Assembly: GCA_040508515.1 (NCBI GenBank)
Contig: JBEVMS010000260.1
Coordinates: 1 to 12,680 of the forward strand
Direction: 5' to 3'
DNA length: 12,680 bases
Origin: JBEVMS01 sp040508515
GTDB lineage: Bacteria > Pseudomonadota > Gammaproteobacteria > Xanthomonadales > Rhodanobacteraceae
In this document: positions 5,524-12,680 of the stretch, piece by piece
Numbering within the stretch: position 1 is the first letter of the stretch
Layout of the letters: each line of letters opens with the position of its first letter
Program-made: the position numbers and the translations under genes
Notes under the pieces: model-generated
What the model was told of the DNA's origin: nothing
Database searches by the model: none
The model's input: only the letters and a program-made list of their open reading frames with translations

Positions 5524-6792
5524 ATGGCCGTCGTCACACTTACATCCTCGCTTGAACGCTACGCCGCCCTGGACAAACGCTTGCTCAGCGCGGTGCGCGG
5601 CATCCGTATTCTGCCCACCGTGGCGTGGCCGGCATCGTTGGAGGATCGCATGATCAGCGCCTATGCGCGCGGCGATTTCAGCCTGCCGGAAGTGGTTTAC
5701 GCGCCGCCCAAACTGGGCGAGGTGCGTGCCGAATTGGCGGCGATCGCGCATGCCGCCGGTGGCGACGATCCGCTGGAGGAATACCTGCGCCGCACCGCCG
5801 ACTCCTGGCTGGTGGCGGCCGAGATGCTCGAAGCGGCCGGCACCGCCGGCGTCACCGCACCATCCATCGCGCTGTACGGCAAGCCGGGCGATCGCATTCC
5901 GGGAAGCAATCGCAGCAACCTCGACGCGGCGCGCTATTTCGTCGAGCTGTCGGACGAGCTGGGTGCCGATCTGGCTGACGACGATATCGGACCCACGGTG
6001 CCGGCTGAGCGTTTGCGTGCTGATCTGGCGCACACCTTGGACGCGTTCTTCGGGCCTGGCCGGATCGCGGTGGAAGTGGATGACGAACTGACTGCCAAAG
6101 CTGCCGCCGGCGCCACCCGCATCCGTCTGCGCGGCGGCACCCGCTTCAATCAATACGATCGCCATCAACTGCTGGCGCACGAGGCCTACGTGCACTCGCT
6201 GACCGCCTTGAACGGGCGCGAACAGCCGCTGCTGGCCTCCTTGGCGCGCACCTCGCCGCGCGTGACCGCCACCCAGGAAGGCTTGGCGGTGTTCGCCGAA
6301 TTGATGTCCGGCGCGATCGATATTTCGCGGCTGAAGCGGATCAGCCTGCGCATTCTGGCGATCGACATGGCGCTCAATGGCGCCGATTTCGTGGAAGTGT
6401 TCAAGTTCTTCGCCAGTTGTGGGCAGAGCACGGCGGACAGTTTCCACTCGGCGCAGCGGGTCTTCCGCGGTGTGCCGTTGACCGGCGGCGCGGCATTCGC
6501 CAAGGACAACGTGTACCTCTCCGGGTTGCTGGCGGTGCATACGTTTTTCCGCTGGGCGTTGAAGCAACGCCGGATGGATGTGTTGCGCCACTTGTTCGCC
6601 GGCAAGCTGGCCTTGCAGGACGTGATGAGCTTGCAGCCGTATTTCGACAACGGCGTGATTCAGCCGCCGCGCTGGTTGCCGCCGTGGATGCAGCACGTGC
6701 ATGGGCTCGCCGGCAAGCTGGCATTTTCGTTATTCGTCAATGGCATCCACATGGGCAAGGTGGATGGCGATGCGCTCGGGCTCAGCCAGTAG
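5524..6792 (+). CDS. QEGLA-motif putative zinc peptidase (DUF1704 / MATCAP family)
   Basis: Starting at ATG 5524 this is a 422-residue cytoplasmic protein with no signal peptide or membrane segment. A TTG at 5506 is the only upstream alternative. It carries HEAYVH (219-224), the HExxxH zinc signature, and TQEGLAVFAE (250-259), the QEGLA motif that names the bacterial family, with E252 a plausible third zinc ligand 33 residues after H219. The family is annotated in bacteria as flavohemoglobin expression-modulating. Eukaryotic relatives (MATCAP, KIAA0895) are carboxypeptidases that remove C-terminal tyrosine from tubulin. A peptidase role here is inferred, and the bacterial substrate is unknown. 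No clear Shine-Dalgarno precedes the start. A TACGCT hexamer 6 nt upstream (5512-5517) could be a -10 box giving a nearly leaderless transcript, but no matching -35 was found. It appears to be a single-gene unit. Confidence 0.85.
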   Translation: MAVVTLTSSLERYAALDKRLLSAVRGIRILPTVAWPASLEDRMISAYARGDFSLPEVVYAPPKLGEVRAELAAIAHAAGGDDPLEEYLRRTADSWLVAAEMLEAAGTAGVTAPSIALYGKPGDRIPGSNRSNLDAARYFVELSDELGADLADDDIGPTVPAERLRADLAHTLDAFFGPGRIAVEVDDELTAKAAAGATRIRLRGGTRFNQYDRHQLLAHEAYVHSLTALNGREQPLLASLARTSPRVTATQEGLAVFAELMSGAIDISRLKRISLRILAIDMALNGADFVEVFKFFASCGQSTADSFHSAQRVFRGVPLTGGAAFAKDNVYLSGLLAVHTFFRWALKQRRMDVLRHLFAGKLALQDVMSLQPYFDNGVIQPPRWLPPWMQHVHGLAGKLAFSLFVNGIHMGKVDGDALGLSQ

Positions 6793-6803
6793 GCGCTAAC
6801 CGT

Positions 6804-6826
6804 TGCGCGCGAGGGCGTCGCGCGCA
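6804..6826 (+). terminator. Strong hairpin after the QEGLA gene, terminator-like but without an adjacent T-run
   Basis: A perfect 9-bp stem (6804-6812 with 6818-6826, core TGCGCGCGA) closes a 5-nt loop 11 nt after the stop codon. The nearest T-run (5 T at 6845-6849) is 18 nt further on, so classical intrinsic termination is doubtful. It could protect the 3' end. Confidence 0.4.
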
Positions 6827-6882
6827 GGCGTCGCCGGTCGAGAGTTTTTGCGGACACGGCCAATCGGTCGGCATACGGGCGG

Positions 6883-6891
6883 TGCTAACAT
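6883..6891 (+). promoter_or_regulatory. Possible extended -10 promoter for maeB
   Basis: TGCTAACAT fits the extended -10 pattern TGnTAnnAT about 59 nt before the maeB ATG. No convincing -35 hexamer was found at the expected distance, which extended -10 promoters tolerate. Confidence 0.3.
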
Positions 6892-6949
6892 GCCGCGCTA
6901 CCGCCGGTATGACGGACCGTTTGTCCCTTCCCTCATCTGAACGCATACG

Positions 6950-9244
6950 ATGGCCCTCCCCGAAGAATTGCGCCAAGCCGCTCTCGAATATCACCGCCTC
7001 CCGCGCCCCGGCAAGATCAAGGTCTCGCCCACCACCTCGCTGCTGACGCAGCGCGAACTTTCGCTGGCGTATTCGCCCGGCGTGGCGGCGGCCTGTGACG
7101 CGATCGTCGAAGACCCCAAGCAGGCGGCCGAGCTGACCATCCGCTCCAATCTGGTCGGCGTCATCACCAACGGTACGGCGGTGCTGGGCCTGGGCAATAT
7201 CGGCCCGCTGGCCTCCAAGCCGGTGATGGAAGGCAAGGGCGTGCTGTTTCAGAAATTCGCCGGCATCGATGTGTTCGATATCGAGATCGACGAAACCGAT
7301 CCGGACAAGCTGGTCGATATCATCGCCAGCCTGGAGCCCACCTTCGGCGGCATCAATCTTGAGGACATCAAGGCGCCGGAGTGTTTCGTGGTCGAGCGCA
7401 AGCTGCGCGAGCGGATGAAGATCCCGGTGTTCCACGATGACCAGCACGGCACCGCGATCATCGTCGGCGCGGCGGTGATCAACGCGCTGGCGATCACCGG
7501 CAAGAAAATCGAAGAGGTCAAGCTGGCCACCACCGGCATGGGCGCAGCGGGCATTTCCTGCGTCAACATGCTGGTCGCGCTGGGCTTGAAGCCGGAGCAC
7601 ATCCTGGCGTTCGACCGCGACGGCGTGCTGCACACGGGACGCACCGATCTGGACCCGGACAAACAGCGCTACGCCCGCGACACCGACAAGCGCACGCTGG
7701 CCGAAATCGTGGAAGGCGCGGATATCTTCCTGGGCCTGTCCGCCGCCGGCATCCTCAAGCCGGACATGGTCGCCACGATGGCGCCGCGGCCGATCATCCT
7801 GGCGCTGGCCAACCCCAGCCCGGAGATCAGCCCGGAAGAGGCCAAGGCGGTGCGCCCCGATTGCATCATGGCCACCGGCCGTTCGGATTATCCGAACCAG
7901 GTCAACAACGCCTTGTGCTTCCCGTATTTGTTCCGCGGCGCGCTGGACGTGGGCGCCACGGTGATCAACGAGGAAATGAAGATCGCCTGCGTCAAGGCGA
8001 TCGCCGAGCTGGCGCGACGCGAGGCCTCGGACATCAGCGCCAAGGCCTACGGCGGCAAGGCGCCGAGCTTCGGCCCGAATTACCTGATCCCGCAACCGTT
8101 CGATCCGCGCCTGCTGCTGCAACTGCCGCCGGCGGTGGCGCGCGCGGCGATGGATTCGGGCGTGGCGATGCGGCCGATCGAGGATTTCGCCGCCTATCAG
8201 GACCAGCTCAACGCGTTCGTGTTCCGCACCGGGTTGATGATGAAGCCGGTGTTCGACCGCGCCAAGGCCGACCCCAAGCGGGTGGTCTACGCCGAGGGCG
8301 AGGAAGAAACCGTGCTGCGCGCGGTGCAGAGCGTGGTCGACGAGCAACTGGCCCGGCCGATCCTGATCGGCCGTCCGGACGTGATCGAAAAACGCATCGC
8401 GCGTGCAGGCTTGCGGCTCAAGGCCGGGGTCGATTTTGAGCTGTGCAACATCCACTCCGATCCACGTTTCGACGATTACTGGCAGCACTACCACCGTCTG
8501 ATGGAACGGCGCGGGGTGACCCCGGCGATGGCCAAGGCGGTGGTGCGCTCGCGCCCCACGGTGATCGCCGCGCTGATGGTCGAGCGCGGCGAGGCGGATG
8601 CCTTGATCGGCGGGCTGGTGGGTCAGTACCAGAGCAAGCTCGATTACATCCACGACATCATCGGGCTGGACGAGGGCGTCAGCTCGCCGGCGGCGATGAC
8701 CGCGGTGGCGACTGAAAAAGGCACCTTCTTTTACCTGGACACCCACGTGCAGGACGACCCCACGCCCGAGCAGATCGCCGAGGCGACCTTGCAGGCGTCG
8801 TATCGGTTGAAGCTGTTCGGCGTGCAGCCAAAGATCGCCTTGCTCTCGGCCGGCAACTTCGGCAGCCGCGCCACCTGTGGCTCGGTCAAGATGCAGAAGG
8901 CGCTGGAGTTGATCCGTCAGCAAGCCCCTAAGCTGGAAGTGGAGGGCGAGATGCAAGCGGACGTGGCGCTCAATCCGGAGCTGCGCGAAAAGCTGTTTCC
9001 CAACTCGCGGTTGGAGGGCAAGGCCAATGTGTTCGTGTTCCCCAACCTTGACGCGGCCAATATCGCCTTCAACATGAACCGGGTGATGACCGATGGCGTG
9101 GTGATCGGACCGATTCTGATGGGCATCGCCAAGCCGGCGCATATCCTGATGCCGCAGGCGACCGTGCGGCGGGTGGTCAACATGACAGCGGTGGCCTGCG
9201 TCGAGGCTCAGATCCGCGCCGGTGGTGGGCGTCACAGCGGTTGA
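6950..9244 (+). CDS. maeB: NADP-dependent malic enzyme with C-terminal phosphotransacetylase-like domain
   Basis: The 764-residue length fits MaeB (E. coli 759). It catalyses oxidative decarboxylation of malate to pyruvate and CO2 with NADPH formation, in the cytoplasm. The malic enzyme half covers roughly residues 1-430: Y41 in LAYSPGVA, K96 in PVMEGKGVLF, metal ligands E138/D139 and D163/D164 (LEDIKAPE and FHDDQHGTAI), and the nucleotide loop GMGAAG (196-201). Residues from about 430 to the end (MMKPVFDRAKADPKRVVYAEG onward) are a PTA_PTB domain, which in characterised MaeB serves regulation by acetyl-CoA rather than catalysis. No clear Shine-Dalgarno precedes ATG 6950, but the N-terminus MALPEELRQAALEYHRLPRP looks right for the family. 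The neighbour aceE uses its product, pyruvate. Confidence 0.96.
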   Translation: MALPEELRQAALEYHRLPRPGKIKVSPTTSLLTQRELSLAYSPGVAAACDAIVEDPKQAAELTIRSNLVGVITNGTAVLGLGNIGPLASKPVMEGKGVLFQKFAGIDVFDIEIDETDPDKLVDIIASLEPTFGGINLEDIKAPECFVVERKLRERMKIPVFHDDQHGTAIIVGAAVINALAITGKKIEEVKLATTGMGAAGISCVNMLVALGLKPEHILAFDRDGVLHTGRTDLDPDKQRYARDTDKRTLAEIVEGADIFLGLSAAGILKPDMVATMAPRPIILALANPSPEISPEEAKAVRPDCIMATGRSDYPNQVNNALCFPYLFRGALDVGATVINEEMKIACVKAIAELARREASDISAKAYGGKAPSFGPNYLIPQPFDPRLLLQLPPAVARAAMDSGVAMRPIEDFAAYQDQLNAFVFRTGLMMKPVFDRAKADPKRVVYAEGEEETVLRAVQSVVDEQLARPILIGRPDVIEKRIARAGLRLKAGVDFELCNIHSDPRFDDYWQHYHRLMERRGVTPAMAKAVVRSRPTVIAALMVERGEADALIGGLVGQYQSKLDYIHDIIGLDEGVSSPAAMTAVATEKGTFFYLDTHVQDDPTPEQIAEATLQASYRLKLFGVQPKIALLSAGNFGSRATCGSVKMQKALELIRQQAPKLEVEGEMQADVALNPELREKLFPNSRLEGKANVFVFPNLDAANIAFNMNRVMTDGVVIGPILMGIAKPAHILMPQATVRRVVNMTAVACVEAQIRAGGGRHSG

Positions 9245-9252
9245 AAGACGGG

Positions 9253-9279
9253 TTTACCGTCATCGACGATGCCGGTAAA
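9253..9279 (+). repeat. Long near-perfect hairpin after maeB
   Basis: TTTACCG (9253-9259) pairs with CGGTAAA (9273-9279), and CATCG/CGATG (9261-9271) continues the stem after one T/C mismatch. It begins 8 nt after the maeB stop. No T-run follows on the + strand, so it is more likely a 3'-end stabiliser or a Rho-dependent end than an intrinsic terminator. Confidence 0.5.
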
Positions 9280-9302
9280 TCACGGCGTTGGCCGCCGAGC
9301 GA

Positions 9303-9331
9303 TTGGCGGCACTGCACCGCAGCGTTAGACT
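9303..9331 (+). promoter_or_regulatory. Possible sigma-70 promoter for aceE
   Basis: TTGGCG (9303-9308) and TAGACT (9326-9331) are separated by exactly 17 bp, and each matches the consensus at four of six positions. It would start transcription about 70 nt before the aceE ATG. No operator (for example PdhR-type) could be recognised. Confidence 0.4.
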
Positions 9332-9397
9332 TAAGCGGTTAATCGTCGCACCCCCGGCGATCTGCATTCATTCACAGGCGCGCCTGCGCGGCGCGGC

Positions 9398-9402
9398 GGA
9401 GG
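9398..9402 (+). promoter_or_regulatory. Shine-Dalgarno that sets the aceE start at 9408
   Basis: GGAGG lies 5 nt before ATG 9408. The open frame continues upstream to about 9288, but those 40 residues do not resemble AceE and have no ribosome binding site. Confidence 0.75.
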
Positions 9403-9407
9403 CTCCT

Positions 9408-12101
9408 ATGGACCAGCTTGACGACATCCTGCACCAGGATATCGATCCCACCGAGACCCAGGAATGGGTCGAATCGCTCAACGCGGTCATCAGCCACGAC
9501 GGTACCGAGCGCGCGCATTACCTGCTGGAACGGATGGTCGACTCCACCCGCCGTTCGGGCGGTTACCTGCCGTTCGACCCGACCACCGAGTACGTCAATA
9601 CCATCGCGCCGGGCCAAGAAGCCAAGAGCCCCGGCGATGCCGCGCTGGAATGGCGCATCCGCACCCTGGTGCGCTGGAACGCGATGGCGATGGTTGTGCG
9701 GGCCAACCGCAAGCCGGGCGAACTGGGCGGGCATATCGCCAGCTTCGCCTCGTCGGCCACGCTTTACGATGTCGGCTTCAACCATTTCTGGCGCGCGCCC
9801 AGCGCCGAGCATCCGGGTGACCTGGTGTTCCATCAGGGTCATTCCAGCCCCGGCGTCTACGCGCGCTCGTTCCTGGAAGGGCGCATCCGCGAAGAGCAGA
9901 TGGACCTGTTCCGCATGGAAGTGGCCGGTCAAGGCCGCGGCCTGTCCTCCTACCCGCACCCGTGGCTGATGCCGGACTACTGGCAGGTGCCGACGGTGTC
10001 GATGGGCTTGGGTCCGATCCAGGCGATCTACCAGGCGCAGTTCTGGAAGTACCTGGAGAACCGTGGGTTGATCCCCAAGTCCGACCGCAAGATCTGGTGC
10101 TTCCTGGGCGACGGTGAAACCGACGAGCCCGAGTCGCTGGGCGCGATCGCGCTGGCTGGGCGCGAAGGGCTGGACAACCTGATCTTCGTGATCAACTGCA
10201 ACCTGCAGCGCCTGGACGGTCCGGTGCGCGGCAACGGCAAGATCGTGCAGGAGCTGGAAGGCGTGTTCCGCGGCGCCGGCTGGAACGCGATCAAGCTGGT
10301 CTGGGGCAGCTACTGGGATCCGCTTTTGGCGCGCGACACGTCCGGCCAGTTGCGCAAGCTGATGATGGAAACCGTTGACGGCGAGTACCAGGCCTGCAAG
10401 GCGTTCGGCGGCAAGTACACTCGCGAGCAGTTCTTCGGCAAATACCCGGAGACCGCCCAGCTGGTCGCCAACCTGTCCGATGACGACATCTGGCGGCTCA
10501 ATCGCGGTGGCCACGATCCGCACAAGGTCTACGCGGCCTACCACGCGGCGGTCAACACCAAGGGCATGCCCACGGTGGTGCTGGCCAAGACCGTCAAGGG
10601 TTACGGCATGGGCGCGGCGGGCGAGTCGCAGAACCCGACCCATCAGCAGAAGAAGCTCGATGCCGACGCGGTGCGCCACTTCCGTGACCGCTTCAACATC
10701 CCGGTGCCGGACGACAAGCTGGCCGAGGTGCCCTACTACCACCCCGGCAAGGATTCGCCGGAAGTGCAGTACATGCTGGAGCGCCGCCGCGCGCTGGGTG
10801 GCTTCCTGCCGCAGCGCCGGCGCAAGGCCGAGGCCACGCTCAAGGCGCCGGATCTGGCCGCGTTCGAGCAGATCACCAAGGGCACCGGCGAGCGCGAAAT
10901 CTCCACCACCATGGCGCTGGTGCGCGGCATGAACCTATTGCTGCGCGACAAGCAATTGGGCGAGCGCGTGGTGCCGATCGTCGCCGACGAGGCGCGCACC
11001 TTCGGCATGGAAGGCATGTTCCGGCAGATCGGCATCTACGCGCCGTTCGGCCAGAAGTACCGCCCGCAGGACGCCGATCAACTGCTGTACTACCGCGAGG
11101 ACATCAAGGGCCAGGTGCTGCAGGAAGGCATTTCCGAGGCCGGCGGTATGGCCGCTTGGATGGCCGCGGCAACCAGTTACAGCATCTCCAACCAGGCGAT
11201 GTTGCCGTTCTTCATCTACTACTCGATGTTTGGCTTCCAGCGCATCGGCGATCTGGCCTGGGCCGCCGGCGACATGCGTGCGCGTGGCTTCCTGATCGGC
11301 GGCACCGCCGGGCGCACCACGCTCAACGGCGAAGGTCTGCAGCACGAGGACGGCCATTCGCATCTGATGGCCGGCACCATCCCCAACGTGCGCGCCTACG
11401 ATCCGACCTTCTCCTACGAAGTGGCGGTGATCCTGCAAGACGGCACCCGCCGGATGATGCAAGAGCAGGAAGACGTCTACTACTACCTCACGGTGATGAA
11501 CGAGAACTACAGCCACCCCGACCTGCCGCACGGCGTCGAGGCGGACATCATCAAGGGCATGTACCTGTTCAAGGACGCCGGCAAGGCCAAGAAGACCGAG
11601 TCGCGCGTGCAGTTGATGGGCTCGGGCACGATCCTGCGCGAAGTGATCGCCGCGGCCGAGTTGCTGGAGAAGGATTTCGGCGTCAGCGCCGACATCTGGT
11701 CGGTGCCCAGCTTCATCGAGCTGCGTCGCGACGGCTTCGACGCCGAGCGCTGGAACCGTCTGCATCCGGAGTCCGAACAGCGCGTGCCGTTCATCACCGC
11801 CAAGCTGTCGGCCCATCAGGGCCCGGTGATCGCGGCGACCGACTACGTGCGTGAATACGCTGACCAGGTGCGCGCGTTCATCCCCGATGGCATGCGCTAC
11901 ACGGTGCTGGGCACCGACGGCTACGGCCGCTCGGATACCCGCGCCAACCTGCGTGGCTTCTTCGAGGTGGATCGCTACTGGATTGCGTTGTCGGCGCTGT
12001 CGGCGCTGGCCAAGGAAGGCAAGGTCAATCCCAAGGACGTCAGCCGCGCGATCAAGACCTACAAGCTCGACCCGGACAAGCCCAACCCGATGGGCATGTA
12101 A
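9408..12101 (+). CDS. aceE: Pyruvate dehydrogenase E1 component, homodimeric type
   Basis: From ATG 9408 the protein has 897 residues, close to E. coli AceE (887), and aligns along its whole length in memory. E1 decarboxylates pyruvate with thiamine diphosphate and passes the acetyl group to the lipoyl domains of E2. Visible motifs are FHQGHSSPGVYARSFLEGR (H142, H145), the ThDP/Mg motif GDGETDEPES (234-243) with NCN (263-265), ALNRGGHDP-like and KGYGMG segments, ISTTMALVRGMN, ADEARTFGMEGMFRQIG, and the C-terminal GTDGYGRSDTR. The start is set by GGAGG at 9398-9402. It follows maeB by 163 nt with a possible promoter of its own and ends 19 nt before a strong terminator. E2 (aceF) and E3 (lpd) genes are therefore not directly downstream, unlike in E. 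coli. Confidence 0.97.
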   Translation: MDQLDDILHQDIDPTETQEWVESLNAVISHDGTERAHYLLERMVDSTRRSGGYLPFDPTTEYVNTIAPGQEAKSPGDAALEWRIRTLVRWNAMAMVVRANRKPGELGGHIASFASSATLYDVGFNHFWRAPSAEHPGDLVFHQGHSSPGVYARSFLEGRIREEQMDLFRMEVAGQGRGLSSYPHPWLMPDYWQVPTVSMGLGPIQAIYQAQFWKYLENRGLIPKSDRKIWCFLGDGETDEPESLGAIALAGREGLDNLIFVINCNLQRLDGPVRGNGKIVQELEGVFRGAGWNAIKLVWGSYWDPLLARDTSGQLRKLMMETVDGEYQACKAFGGKYTREQFFGKYPETAQLVANLSDDDIWRLNRGGHDPHKVYAAYHAAVNTKGMPTVVLAKTVKGYGMGAAGESQNPTHQQKKLDADAVRHFRDRFNIPVPDDKLAEVPYYHPGKDSPEVQYMLERRRALGGFLPQRRRKAEATLKAPDLAAFEQITKGTGEREISTTMALVRGMNLLLRDKQLGERVVPIVADEARTFGMEGMFRQIGIYAPFGQKYRPQDADQLLYYREDIKGQVLQEGISEAGGMAAWMAAATSYSISNQAMLPFFIYYSMFGFQRIGDLAWAAGDMRARGFLIGGTAGRTTLNGEGLQHEDGHSHLMAGTIPNVRAYDPTFSYEVAVILQDGTRRMMQEQEDVYYYLTVMNENYSHPDLPHGVEADIIKGMYLFKDAGKAKKTESRVQLMGSGTILREVIAAAELLEKDFGVSADIWSVPSFIELRRDGFDAERWNRLHPESEQRVPFITAKLSAHQGPVIAATDYVREYADQVRAFIPDGMRYTVLGTDGYGRSDTRANLRGFFEVDRYWIALSALSALAKEGKVNPKDVSRAIKTYKLDPDKPNPMGM

Positions 12102-12120
12102 GCACCTGGTTGTCGTAATT

Positions 12121-12149
12121 AAAAAACCCGCCGCGAGGCGGGTTTTTTT
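12121..12149. terminator. Intrinsic terminator after aceE, possibly bidirectional
   Basis: AAAAAA, then CCCGCC (12127-12132), loop GCGA, GGCGGG (12137-12142), then seven T (12143-12149). The GC stem with A-run and T-run on opposite sides is a textbook factor-independent terminator that can work in both directions. It ends aceE and may also stop the convergent gene from the right. Confidence 0.93.
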
Positions 12150-12307
12150 CATCGCTAGGCTAGATGGGCAACCTGGAATCGGGTGTGCCCCACGGGCGTT
12201 TTCCCGAGCGCCATAGGTCAGGGTGCGTCAGCGCTTGCGCCCATCGCCATGCGCGGTGAGCACGGGGCATGCACTTCAGCCAGACCCCGTTGCATAGGCA
12301 ACACGTT

Positions 12308-12320
12308 GGGCGATGCGCCC
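12308..12320 (-). repeat. Small hairpin downstream of the DUF883 gene
   Basis: GGGCG (12308-12312) and CGCCC (12316-12320) form a 5-bp stem with a 3-nt loop, 22 nt after the end of the - strand gene. No T-run follows on the - strand, so a terminator role is weak. The rest of 12150-12342 shows no gene. Confidence 0.2.
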
Positions 12321-12342
12321 AGGCGAAGTCGCGCGCTACCGG

Positions 12343-12678
12343 TTAATCGTCATCGCGACTGCGAAACGCGCGCTGCAACAGCAGGAAGGCACCGAGCGTG
12401 CCCGCCACGATGGCGACGGTGGCAGCCGGATGGCGGCGCACTTGGCGCTTGAGTCGGCGGTACTGGTAATTGGCTTCGTCGGCGACGTCTTCGGCGTAGC
12501 GGGTCAGTTGCTCACCATAGCCATGGCTGTTGCGATGGAGGCGGTTGCTTACCTGGCGGCCGCGTTGCAGCAAGTCCTGCGCGGATGTGCCGGCCTCGTC
12601 GGCGTAGTAGCGAATCCGCTTGCTGGCGCGCTCGCTAAGGTCGTTGACGCCGCGCTGAATATCGTTCTGTCTGCTCAT
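12343..12678 (-). CDS. YqjD/ElaB-like (DUF883 family) membrane-anchored small protein
   Basis: This 111-residue protein starts at ATG 12676-12678 on the - strand and ends at TAA 12343-12345, so it is complete although its promoter and ribosome binding site lie outside the window. Residues 1-80 are polar, charged and helix-prone (DLSERASKRIRYYADEAG, then QYRRLKRQVRRHP). Residues 84-102 (PAATVAIVAGTLGAFLLLQ) form a single membrane helix, followed by a short charged tail RAFRSRDDD. A long amphipathic helix, an RxHP turn, a Gly-rich membrane helix and a charged end is the DUF883 layout. In E. coli, YqjD and ElaB are inner-membrane proteins that bind ribosomes in stationary phase. The same role here is only inferred. 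It is convergent with aceE. Confidence 0.75.
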   Translation of the reverse strand: MSRQNDIQRGVNDLSERASKRIRYYADEAGTSAQDLLQRGRQVSNRLHRNSHGYGEQLTRYAEDVADEANYQYRRLKRQVRRHPAATVAIVAGTLGAFLLLQRAFRSRDDD

Positions 12679-12680
12679 GG

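Noticed and set aside
4444..5555. Several open frames through the tandem repeat on both strands, giving peptides with repeats such as NLPTFQPS or GRLEGWKV
   Set aside because: The 8-bp unit contains no stop codon in any frame, so every frame stays open across the array. The - strand frames also run antisense to dhaL. No ribosome binding site or conserved flank supports them.
6782..9235. 817-codon open frame on the - strand across maeB
   Set aside because: It is an antisense shadow of maeB in GC-rich DNA. Its translation is rich in His, Arg, Asp and Gly without any fold-like pattern, and maeB on the other strand is unmistakable.
9288..9407. 40-residue N-terminal extension of AceE
   Set aside because: GGAGG and the family-typical start are at 9408. 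The extension overlaps the probable promoter.
9372..12152. Two long - strand frames (456 and 405 codons) across aceE
   Set aside because: These are the same kind of antisense shadow, with low-complexity composition and no motif, opposite a fully conserved AceE.
12183..12452. 89-codon + strand frame after aceE
   Set aside because: It overlaps the well-supported DUF883 gene on the - strand, begins behind a strong terminator, and shows no motif.

Overview
The window is about 12.7 kb of GC-rich bacterial DNA. The codon usage and the form of the MaeB and AceE proteins suggest a gammaproteobacterium, most likely of the Xanthomonadaceae/Rhodanobacteraceae group. This placement is inferred, because no rRNA or marker gene is present. 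Nearly everything reads on the + strand. Only the last small gene is on the - strand.

Region 1 (1-5118) looks like the downstream part of a sugar-alcohol uptake and breakdown operon. It holds the tail of an RbsC-type ABC permease, a secreted substrate-binding protein, an SDR dehydrogenase that strongly recalls GolD/DthD (D-threitol dehydrogenase), and a zinc-dependent dehydrogenase that strongly recalls EltD (erythritol/L-threitol dehydrogenase). These are followed by a split DhaK + DhaL kinase. A coherent reading is import of a four-carbon polyol, oxidation to erythrulose, phosphorylation of the ketose, and entry to central metabolism as erythrose 4-phosphate. The isomerases needed for the last step, the ABC ATPase and any regulator are not in the window. 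Three of the gene junctions carry hairpins, two of them followed by T-runs. dhaL has no ribosome binding site of its own and appears to be coupled to a 17-codon leader ORF.

Region 2 (5119-5523) is non-coding. It contains a tandem array of fourteen 8-bp units (YGRAAGGT) flanked by possible REP-like hairpins.

Region 3 (5524-6792) encodes a QEGLA-motif protein (DUF1704/MATCAP family) with an intact HExxxH zinc-peptidase signature.

Region 4 (6950-12149) holds two central-carbon genes: maeB (malate to pyruvate with NADPH, carrying a C-terminal phosphotransacetylase-like domain) and aceE (the E1 of pyruvate dehydrogenase). aceE ends at a strong intrinsic terminator, so aceF and lpd are not co-transcribed directly behind it. 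Region 5 is a convergent small gene for a YqjD/ElaB-like (DUF883) membrane-anchored protein.

No CRISPR array, tRNA, rRNA, transposase or phage gene was seen.
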